Of a stretch of DNA of 64,000 nt, positions 56,036-64,000 are shown piece after piece. Each line of letters starts with the position of its first letter. Position 1 is the first letter of the stretch. The translations under genes and the position numbers were made by a program. The notes under the pieces are model-generated. The model did not search any database. It saw nothing but the letters and a program-made list of their open reading frames with translations, and was not told where the DNA came from. Source of the stretch: Mactra quadrangularis (lineage: Eukaryota; Mollusca; Bivalvia; Venerida; Mactridae). Location of the stretch: positions 9,633,270-9,697,269 of the forward strand of contig CM046295.1 of NCBI GenBank assembly GCA_025267735.1, in the 5' to 3' direction.

Positions 56036-56566
56036 TCCCTCGACAAAATATTTATTAAAACTGTTAAACCTTTAAAAGGGAGATAATTCAAATGATGTCT
56101 TTTTTAAAATTATTCACGAGGTTATCTCCCTTGGCCACGCTAGTTTCTTGCAAGATTAGTCACTACTTTTAAAGAAGTCTCACTTTAGGTACATATTCAT
56201 TAGTATAATAAAAAAAGACGAGCCTCCGGTTTAAAATTAAGCCGACCGTCGACTGTCTATTTAAGCTTCAAATTTACAATGGGCTCATGGGGTTTTGTAT
56301 AAATGAAATGTAATTATGACAATGTTATAATCAGAACAGCTTATCATCCCTCCCGCCGGACTTTTGATAAAACTGAAAATTATTTCACATTACACCATTT
56401 GGATTTTTTATTCATACTGTATATAAAAATTCGAAAAATCTTACTTCAAGAATGTAAAATTGGAAACATACTGTGTGCATAATCTAAATAAACTTAATTA
56501 TGTAGTTTTATACATAATTTTACAGCTTTAAGGCGTACATGTATAGGTTTAACGCAAACTACCTAT
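56036..56566. other. No gene seen
   Basis: 'gggagataattcaa' near 56078 and 'gaggttatctccctt' near 56118 form a weak inverted pair. Otherwise A+T-rich. Confidence 0.35.
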
Positions 56567-56776
56567 TACTGCAACGTGTTCAATTACCCCGAACGATCCG
56601 AAATGTTCCGTAACGTTAGGGTAGGGACAACTCAACCCAAAGACAACTCAACCCGAGAAAACGCAATACCTCACTAACGATTTGAGTTGTCCTAACTTTG
56701 CCTCGAGTTACCCACGGGTTGAGTTGTCTCGGGTCCGTAACGTTCGCTAACAGTCGTTACTGAACACGCTGCTGGT
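56567..56776 (-). mobile_element. CAACTCAACCC foldback repeat, copy 3
   Basis: Reverse orientation relative to the copies at 36312 and 44622. The ends are 'caacgtgttcaattacccc' and 'gttactgaacacgctgctg', with inner 'acaactcaaccc' repeats and 'gggttgagttgtctcggg'. The terminal pair CAACGTGTTCAATTAC / CAGCGTGTTCAGTAAC is clearest here. Confidence 0.78.
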
Positions 56777-57090
56777 CGACTTGATTCGTTCATATTTGTC
56801 TCGTGTTTTTGCTGATTTAACTGCTCTGTGGTGACCTTCACAAAATTTCTTACGAAAAAGGTTATCGTAGGTCAGTTTCATACAATTAGCAGTTCAATGT
56901 CAAATGAATAATAAGAAAAACTATGATAATTATGATATTCAAAAGGTATACACTATTCTGCCCAATTCTATAATATTTAGAAATAATAAGTCAAAATATA
57001 GCGTATTATATATGTTTCTTGCTTTTGACTTCCAAAAATGTTTTCGTAAGAATTTTCGTGAAAAGCACCACTGGTCTGTAATGTAATTGC

Positions 57091-57381
57091 AGGGGCGGAT
57101 CTAGGATTTTTTCGAGGGGGGTGTCAAAACTTTCGAACCACAACCACATTATGCACTGTTTGCAAAATCACGCAACATTTTAATCATAAAAAGTGCATAA
57201 CCATTATATCTATTTTTAGCACAACAGCGAGCGACACAAGCACAAGAAAAATCGATTCATGCTACTTAAAAATTGCTTACAGTTGAAAAAATACACTTAT
57301 AAACGGGTATATATTTGGAAATTTCAGGGGGCGGGAGTCCGTACCTCCGTACCTCCTTACTCCCCCCCGCTAGATCCGACT
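57091..57381. mobile_element. hAT-type MITE with GGCGGATCTAG ends
   Basis: The left end is 'caggggcggatctaggattt'. The right end reverse complement is 'tcggatctagcggggggg'. Ends of the form CAGGGGCGGAT are typical of widespread invertebrate hAT-derived MITEs. The target duplication is not clear. Confidence 0.6.
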
Positions 57382-57748
57382 ATGCATTGAAAACATGTTA
57401 GAATGTCTTTGTGTATACCACAACAATACTCTTGTTCTATCTAATTAAACATAGTTCAATGTTTCTGTATTGCATATATGAATAGTTACTATACATATAT
57501 TATGCTATTAGGATCATTAATACGAGCAGTAATTTTCGAGTTCAATTTTTTGTAAAATTTGAACCCTGGTTCAGGTCTTTTACATCAAGGCAAAGAATTT
57601 TAATTTGAACAATATATATTTATCAACAAACAAGTACATATAAAGAGTAATATTGTCTATATGATAAAGAATGCTCAAACTCTAAGAACTGTTGCATATA
57701 CAATTTTCAAACAGTTAACATATACTAACACAAATTATCAATTGACAC

Positions 57749-58815
57749 CACAGGGATTTGTCAAGTTACCTCCCTTTGATTTTTCAAACATACCGTATAT
57801 ATACCTATATACAAGGGGTACAACTGCGTTTACTAGACCACTTCATCTAGATTTATTATTTTGAGACTCACAAAAAATTCTGATACCCTGGTGGCACTTT
57901 AACCATACGATTAAATCGATTAAACATTACTCTTCGAGCTATGAATGTTAAATGTTTCAAAGCGCACACCATTAATACGATTAAATAATCAAAAACATAA
58001 AAAACAGCACAAAAATCTCAACTCGGACAAGTTAGTGCACAATTGACCTGAATGAAAATTGCTAAAATATCGATGTTACGTCGATTTCAGCATGATTTAC
58101 TCCGTGTTAGATTGTGTTTTTCGCTTCACTAGTTATAAAACTACAAAACATCGTGCCAATTATCACCTGTCATGAAACAAAACCGATATATGTACACTTT
58201 TTATCTGATTTAATCTTAAAAAAATATTCTCACAACCATTTTCACCTATACGTCACAAACTTAATAATCTAATTAGTTAAACAATTTCTGATTCGACGAA
58301 CCGTATGGGGTTTTCCTACATGCAAACGAGACAACCAAAATACTGCGAAAAAGACGAAATCTTCCAAATTTAATACAGTGAATTAGTCGGAAGTCTTGGC
58401 GATTTTCCTTTGCAAAATTAACCAATCAAAAAGTTTCTTACAAGTTTCTTTGATTGGCGTAAATAAGTTATTTTGAAATATGAAAATGAAGCGATTTTCC
58501 TCGAGATTTGTCGATTTCATCTGTGCACTAACTTGTCCGAGTTGAGATTTTTGTGTTGTTTTTTTGTGTTTTTGATAATTGAATCGTATTAATGGTCGGC
58601 GCAATGAAACATTTAATATTCATAGCTCGAAGAGTTATGTTTAATCGATTAAATCGTGTGGTTAAAATGCCGCCAGGGTATCAATACTTTTTGTGAGTCA
58701 CAAAATAATCAATCTAGGTGAAGTGGTCTAGTAAATGCAGTTGTACCCCTTGTATATAAGTATAGTAGAGGTATGTTTGAAAAATCAAAGGGAGGTAACT
58801 TGACAAATCCCTGTG
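57749..58815. mobile_element. hAT-like foldback element, long TIRs, 8-bp target duplication
   Basis: The element starts CACAGGGATTTGTCAAG and ends with the complementary sequence. ATTGACAC occurs on both sides (57741-57748 and 58816-58823), an exact 8-bp duplication as made by hAT transposases. The inverted arms run about 310-320 bp each (roughly 57749-58065 and 58495-58815) with scattered mismatches, around a central segment of about 430 bp. Shared arm blocks include 'caagttacctccctttgatt' and 'ctcaactcggacaagttagt'. No transposase; nonautonomous. A 73-codon frame in the centre is not a gene. Confidence 0.9.
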
Positions 58816-58823
58816 ATTGACAC

Positions 58824-59305
58824 TAGTATTGAGACAGTGTCAAGCCAGTAGACCATGAAATGAGTCCATTGATACTGCCGTCTGTCCAGTGACTTTTTGA
58901 TTACAAGTGGTCCGACTGACCACCAATTTTTCACAGTGACCATTTCCATAACAAATATTTGTTTTTTTACTGTTTATTTAATTTCAGGATATGCAAGTAT
59001 CATAACATATGATTAATAAAAGGACTGATGTTATAACTCATCATTTAGATATTTTGGTCCAGTGAACTCTCATTCTGTCAAGTAGAAGAATCCTTGTGCA
59101 TTTAGAATACGGAAAGTTCAATAAAAATGTCTTAATTGCTAACCGGCAATACTTTTGTGTACCCATTCAGTATTTACATAAAAACAATACAGTCGACACT
59201 GACAGTAAAAATAGGTATAGTGCAGTTTAAGGTCTGCATCCGTATTCATGTTCGGTCGACTTTACAATCTTGTACAATAATTCCTAATTATTGAACTCTT
59301 CTCCA
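58824..59305. other. No gene seen
   Basis: A+T-rich. It may be the distal 3' flank of the sulfotransferase gene. Confidence 0.4.
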
Positions 59306-59470
59306 GGCAGGTGATTTCTAACAGTGCCCATTTACACCTGGTGGCGAGAAACAACTGTAGGTTAATTTCTTGCTCAAGGATATTAGCAGCGCCGATAGTA
59401 AGGATCAAACTCGGGACCTATCGATCCCTAAGCACGAGTCCTACCACTGGTCCATTGCACCGCTGCAGTC
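59306..59470 (-). repeat. SINE family D, second copy
   Basis: The reverse complement has 'gcagcggtgcaatggaccag', 'tggtaggactcgtgcttagg', a B-box region 'cccgagtttgatccttac' and 'gcgctgctaatatccttgag'. It lies 62 bp beyond the sulfotransferase stop codon, probably in its 3' untranslated region. Confidence 0.75.
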
Positions 59471-59531
59471 AAGGTAGAAGTTTTAGATTTTCTGGTCCAA
59501 ATTAGTGAATATTTTAAAAGGGATTTGGCCC

Positions 59532-60199
59532 CTACAATTCAAAAGGTAATTTTCCACTTTTCACAGGATTTATTTCAGGGTCATTAAATTCTTGTTCTGT
59601 TTGAAACAGTTTAAATCCGAGTTTATCTATCACATCGTAACAATATTTGTTAAACATTTCATTATATTTAAACGGTAACGTTTTCCGGTATTTATATGGT
59701 CCGGACAGAAAATCGGTTTGGTGTGTAGAATTTTGGAACAATTCATAAAAGTTGCTTCCGTTTGTTTGCGGCATATCCATTCCAACAAATTTGTAGATAA
59801 TTTTAGCCTTTTCAATGTCGCCGTCAATATCCTCGTATTGGACTATCTTAACTCGATCTGGGTACATTTTCACTAAAGTTTCACCAAAAACAATATCGTC
59901 TTTAATTCGATTGCAGTGTGCAATTATATCTAATTTTACTTTTTTATCGCTTTCCTGCTCCAAAGGAAACCAATCTGTTGTAATATGACTATTTATAATA
60001 CCTCGTGGGTCTCTAAACAGTTGTATTATTGTCAAATTTGGTAATTTTGTCAACAGCGACGAAGCATCTCTAAGGGAAAGACGCAATACTTTCAGTACAC
60101 GAATTTTTTCCAGTCGGCAGTTATCTTCAACCTTTTTCAAACATTTTCCGTCTGGTTCTTTTTTCTGTGAGCATTCATTGTAGATTGTCCACTTTGGTC
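59532..60199 (-). CDS. Carbohydrate sulfotransferase (CHST1/2/3-like), last exon
   Basis: The exon encodes about 222 residues and ends at the stop at 59532. It starts after a good acceptor (TTTCTTTCAG|GACC) at 60199, so the apparent ATG upstream of it is intronic. The hallmark is LTIIQLFRDPRGIINSH, the 3'-phosphate-binding loop of Golgi sulfotransferases that use PAPS. Downstream blocks (KIVQYEDI, Y..F..GM, and FKYNEMFNKYCYDVIDKLGF near the end) follow the galactose/GlcNAc/GalNAc 6-O-sulfotransferase pattern. The 5'-phosphosulfate loop (a Gly/Ser-rich RSGS-type motif) and the signal anchor are missing and must be on upstream exons at higher coordinates or beyond the window. The protein would sulfate glycans in the Golgi lumen. 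The acceptor sugar cannot be told. Confidence 0.85.
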
Positions 60200-60265
60200 C
60201 TGAAAGAAATGATATAAAGATCTTCGTCATTTACTTTCACTTTTATTCCTCTATATAAGAACGGT

Positions 60266-60500
60266 GCGATATGGCCAAGCTGTTACGACGTTGGACTGGT
60301 AATCATTGGATAGCCAGCTCCGCGTTGGTTCAAATCCCATACAATACCTATCCTGTTTTTTTCCTTGAGCTAGAAACTTTATCCTACTTGCTCAGTACTG
60401 GGAAACTAGGAAGCGGGCTAAAAAGTGATTAATCTAAGTTTTATGAACTTGCATCACATAATTGTGCTAAGAGTAAATAAACTGTACTCTACTGTTTCAC
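60266..60500 (+). repeat. SINE family C, full length, in sulfotransferase intron
   Basis: The head is 'gatatggccaagctgttacg', 'actggtaatcattggatagc' and 'gcgttggttcaaatcccata'. The body has 'cttgagctagaaactttatc' and 'actgggaaactaggaagcgg'. It lies antisense to the sulfotransferase gene, 67 bp upstream of its last exon. Confidence 0.85.
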
Positions 60501-60649
60501 AATCGAGCTAAACTAAATTAATATAAACTAATTAATAGTACAAAACACAACATGAAATAACAACATAATTATACATGTATACATGTACATGCATGAGGTA
60601 TTTCATAGAACAAATCATACCGTTAAATTTCGATTATCCGAAATAATAG

Positions 60650-60725
60650 CATTCTCGTACCCTCGAGGTTATCAAGATTCTCGAGCTAGTTTCCAAAATA
60701 TTGATAACCTCTGGGTACGAGAATG
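60650..60725. repeat. 76-bp palindromic element
   Basis: 'cattctcgtaccctcgaggt' with 'tatcaaga' is mirrored by 'ttgataacctctgggtacga' with 'gaatg'. A partial copy lies at 10861-10925. Confidence 0.7.
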
Positions 60726-61634
60726 AATTTGTAAGGACCTACATGTCTTGTTGTAGTTTAGTCATAGAAGGGGCACAATAAGGCTTGAAATCGTATAATT
60801 GACCTAAAGTCGACAAAAAAAAAAGATTAATAAATATTTTCTGCAAAATTTCTATCACAAAATTTTACTTCGTTCCCTGATAAATCACTAATTAAAATGG
60901 ACTATTTTGTCGTGCGGTTATTTATATACGCACGCACTCGACTCGATGTTTTACCGTGACCGGTCGGAGAACTTCTTTAGCATAGATTACGTGATTGGTA
61001 AAAGTCAATCAATGTAAATTGGTAAATTAGACCTACAGTAAAATACTTTACTTTAGGTAACCGTGCACTTGCTTTCCTGCAAAGAATTTTGCAGTTTCTA
61101 TATCTTTGAATGGTGCTGAATGAAAATCTGAGTAATGACATCATGTCATCCTAGAGCAATTTGCATAATATGCAAATTAAGTACGCCATCATCGAAATTC
61201 CACTTTTCGTTAATAACACCATGAAACCAACATTTACTGTGATAGAAATTAAGATATGCATCCATACCCATGTTTTCGGGGTTTCCCTATCATATGGTAA
61301 TAATTTGATCTGTTTTTGGATATAAAAATTATGTAAATTATATATTTTACGAATCACAATATTGGGGTTTTCTATACAAATTATAGTCACTGATTTAACA
61401 TTGATATTTTGAATAAAATATGGTTATATTATGCTAATTTTGAGTACATGTATATATAAAAAATACTGTATGAAACGATATTAAATAAAACCAGTAAATG
61501 ATAATTTAATGAATCTCAAAATAATCAACTTTCATATTTTTTTAAGTTATTTGCTTTCATTGCATGGTGTAACGTATATAAATACCATGTTGGAACATTC
61601 TGAGGTTTAAATAACTGTGATTCATATTTTGTAC
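60726..61634. other. No gene seen
   Basis: A+T-rich. The 79-codon minus-strand frame at 61151-61390 has no recognisable domain or motif of a sulfotransferase upstream exon. Confidence 0.4.
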
Positions 61635-61962
61635 AGAACAGACCAGAACTGAACAGAACTGAACTTTTATTTAACCCAGGTTATATACAGCATAGGATTA
61701 TTTACAAAACATCATAATAATCATATTAATAGTTTACAGAAAATGGAAAATTAAAAGACAGCATACACATGGTACATCATAGTCAGTTATTTTTGACAAA
61801 ATAATAATAGGACTTTACAAAACTTTGCGAGATTAGTTAGTGTTTTCTCATCATTAGATGAAATTAATGTTTTATACAACAATTCTGTAATTTGATAGAG
61901 TATAATTGAATAGAGCTTATTAAGAAACTTAGTGGTGACATCCTTAAATAATTTGCATAGAA
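61635..61962 (-). repeat. Retroposon 3' end, coding remnant and GTTCT-like tail
   Basis: On the minus strand a frame ends ISSNDEKTLTNLAKFC..FCQK-stop at about 61795, followed by an untranslated stretch, AATAAAAG, and degenerate GTTCTGTTCAG repeats (61635-61668). The tail matches those at 31618 and 63155. The coding segment is too short to assign; a LINE C-terminus is possible. Confidence 0.4.
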
Positions 61963-62164
61963 CTAATTACGGTAATCAGTTAACTTATTAATTAACTTGT
62001 TAGGTATGTGATTATCTGTTGGCAGAAATATGCCACCATACGTACGGGTATCTAACTTACCTGACAGACCGTTGGTGTGAAGGTTACGTCTAAGTTTATC
62101 TAGATGTAACGTACAATTATAAACATCTAACAAATAATCTAATGCTTTGTTCACTTTGTCTTTC
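61963..62164 (-). CDS. Candidate exon or retroelement coding remnant, unrecognised
   Basis: After a good acceptor (TATTTCAG at 62165-62172) the frame reads about 67 residues with protein-like composition, including KALDYLLDVYNCTLHLDKL and YGGIFLPTDNHIPNKL, and ends at a stop at 61963. Coding potential seems to continue in another phase at 61790-61945, which suggests a frameshifted longer reading frame ending in the GTTCT-type tail. It is on the sulfotransferase strand but lacks sulfotransferase motifs. I do not recognise it. Confidence 0.3.
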
Positions 62165-62213
62165 CTGAAATATAGATAAAAAATGTACAGTTCACACAAA
62201 AAATAACATAACC

Positions 62214-62478
62214 AGTGACGCTTTTCACAATAACATCTTACGATAGAAATCATCGTAAGTCAAAAGCGAGAAACATTAAAAATACCATGACGGTCATTTT
62301 TGGCCAATAAATCTCAAATACTACAAACAATTCCAAATATTATGTAATATAGTTTATATCATTTAGATGTCATATCATAGTTTTGTTTATTATCCCTCTG
62401 ACTTTGAACTGCAAAATTATGAATTTGACTTACGATAAATTTTTTTCGTAAGATTTTTTTTTGTGTGAAACGGTCAAT
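62214..62478. mobile_element. MITE with TTACGAT-containing inverted ends
   Basis: The left arm has 'cttttcacaataacatctta' followed by 'cgatagaaatcatcgtaag'. The right arm's reverse complement has 'gtttcacacaaaaaaaaatc', then 'ttacg' and 'atcgtaagtcaaa'. The arms are about 50 bp and imperfect. Similar TTACGAT words occur at 22940-23370, 46990 and 32103-32180. Confidence 0.6.
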
Positions 62479-62967
62479 TGTTTGAGTAAACATTGTAATA
62501 AACCAATTCATTCCAAGGCAATATTTACTATTCCAAAATGAATGTGTTGGTTAAACCATTACCCCTTTTTAGTCAATAATGAATTTGATTATAGTGGTAT
62601 AACGCATTACCATTATACCATATAGACACTCATAAAAACATATTAACAAAATTTATACTATGTACATGTATATAATATTCAAATAACTAACTAAGGTCCC
62701 ATATTACATGTAAAAAATGTTGTAAAAAAGAATGTAGAGACTTTGTTCTGACCTAGCTATATAAAGTGTTTCTAGCATACATGTATAGAGAAAATTTGTT
62801 AATTTCGTTAAGAGATCGATCTTTGTTTCACGAGTGAGCTAAGTATGCACTATTTCTACGAGTGGTGTAGCCACGACTGAAAATATAATATTCTCAGCTC
62901 ACGAGTGAAATAAAAGTCGATTTTACACTGAAATAAACAAATTTTCTGTTATTTATATGCTAAAACT
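62479..62967. other. No gene seen
   Basis: A+T-rich, no recognised repeat. Confidence 0.4.
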
Positions 62968-63540
62968 GGCGTTTGTACCGCCGCAATACGTCGCAACGCC
63001 ACATTATGTCGCACTTGACGCAAAATGTGGCAATGTCAACGCATTATGTCGCAATCGACGCAATATGTCGCAATCGTCACCCGCAAAATGTCGCAGCGCT
63101 GACAATGTAGATTATATTTATATGTATTTATAATCAAAACTATGTACTATGTACACGTTTCTTGAATAAAATAATGTTCTGTTCTGTTCTGTTCTGTTAA
63201 TGATACTGTGCGGTAGAGTTATTTTTGCTGGTCGAGGAAGAAGACGTTTGTAATAGTTGCCGTTCTCTCTTCCGGGAGAATCAAATGATTGCCCAGGCAG
63301 CACAAAGATATATTTAATGTTGTTAACAGCATACGCAAAATCATCAGAAACGAAATTATACGGAAGTGAAATTCCGAAATGCACATGTTTATACTAACAT
63401 TAAGAATTCGTTTACGCATCTGGGTATGACTGCGACATATTGCGTCGATTGCGACATAAAGCGTCGACATTGCGACATTTTGCGTCAAGTGCGGCATAAT
63501 GTGGCGTTGCGACATATTGCAGCGGTACAAATGCTAACAA
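62968..63540. mobile_element. Inverted-repeat element with GTCGCAA-repeat arms
   Basis: The left arm (about 62968-63095) begins 'tttgtaccgccgcaatacgt'. The right arm's reverse complement (63425-63540) begins 'tttgtaccgctgcaatatgt', and similarity continues for about 115 bp. Each arm is itself made of short repeats of the form GCAA(T)ATGTCGCAA alternating with (T)GACGCAAAATG. The loop of about 330 bp contains a retroposon 3' end with a GTTCT tail (63155-63198). The frames over this region are antisense shadows. Confidence 0.8.
63155..63198 (+). repeat. Retroposon 3' end with GTTCT tail, inside the inverted-repeat element
   Basis: 'cttgaataaaataat' followed by four GTTCT repeats. Same design as 31618 and 61635 on the other strand. 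Confidence 0.55.
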
Positions 63541-64000
63541 AAGCACGTAAGGCGAGATATTTCTATCCGAAATCTTGAAAACAATTTTTGAGTGCAACAT
63601 GAATACATAAAATTGCTTAGTATATTTTTTTACAGGCATCGACTTAAGCAAGACTTGTGTAAGCACAGTTAAGGACGGCGCACTCCGTATAAGTCCGTTT
63701 ATTTCCGAGAATGGTTAAATCACGATTGAAGTAAGCATTGTTGGAAATTTAAAAAAAATCGAAATTTATAGGTAGTTAGTAAAAATATCGGTACATATCG
63801 TGAATTTGCAATATGCTTTGGTTTTTATATTATTTTGTTTCTTTTTGACGATACATGACCATTTTCAATAAATGTATTTTAGAAAAAAAGTGATTAGAAA
63901 GTTATAAAAAAGATTATGTGCGTTCACTTAAAAGTCATGCAAAAAACTCAAAATAATTGTATGCACTTGACGATTGATATATTTCCTAGGGAAGTACGTA
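63541..64000. other. No gene seen
   Basis: A+T-rich to the end of the window. Confidence 0.4.

Noticed and set aside
60200..60230. ATG at 60230 as the sulfotransferase start
   Set aside because: A strong splice acceptor lies between it and the conserved coding part, and the protein would lack the PAPS 5'-binding loop and signal anchor.

Overview
This window looks like nuclear DNA from an animal, most likely a bivalve mollusc. It is clearly A+T-rich and gene-poor. It is packed with tRNA-derived SINEs, foldback and TTAA-type MITEs, minisatellites and frequent ACATGTA words. The recognisable genes are animal families: an SLC5 sodium:solute symporter, a carbohydrate sulfotransferase, and an animal-type tyrosine-recombinase (YR) retrotransposon. 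No bacterial operon, CRISPR array or rRNA gene was seen. The taxonomic call is inference from sequence texture.

Layout. 0-11 kb is repeat debris. 11.3-20.1 kb is one Ngaro-type YR retrotransposon with the full split direct-repeat structure A1-ORFs-B1A2...B2. Its Gag-RT-RNase H frame is split after codon 37 by a 3.6-kb terminal-inverted-repeat (TIR) element flanked by a TA duplication, and its recombinase gene carries one frameshift. 20-25 kb is MITEs and repeats. 25-29 kb holds an intronless SGNH-hydrolase gene on the minus strand. Its stop codon is followed at once by three 16-nt stem-loops that fit the replication-dependent histone mRNA 3' stem-loop, and it is preceded by a TATA box and a CATTC cap-like site at histone-gene spacing. 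Nuclear-receptor half-sites (AGGTCA) cluster around it. This is the most unusual locus in the window.

30-49 kb is repeats: a MITE carrying the last codons of a Tc1-like transposase in both arms, a 210-bp near-perfect palindrome, a 29-bp minisatellite next to a foldback element, and one unassigned candidate terminal exon at 45.8-46.1 kb. 49.06-50.89 kb is a complete single-exon SLC5 transporter (minus strand). 53.9-55.0 kb is a pentanucleotide array next to a 31-bp minisatellite. 57.7-58.8 kb is a hAT-like foldback element with an exact 8-bp target duplication. 59.5-60.2 kb is the last exon of a carbohydrate sulfotransferase (minus strand). 60-64 kb is further foldbacks and a retroposon 3' end with a GTTCT-repeat tail.

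The host genes show no sign of working together. The window is mainly a record of nested mobile elements around three expressed-looking loci (SGNH hydrolase, SLC5, sulfotransferase).
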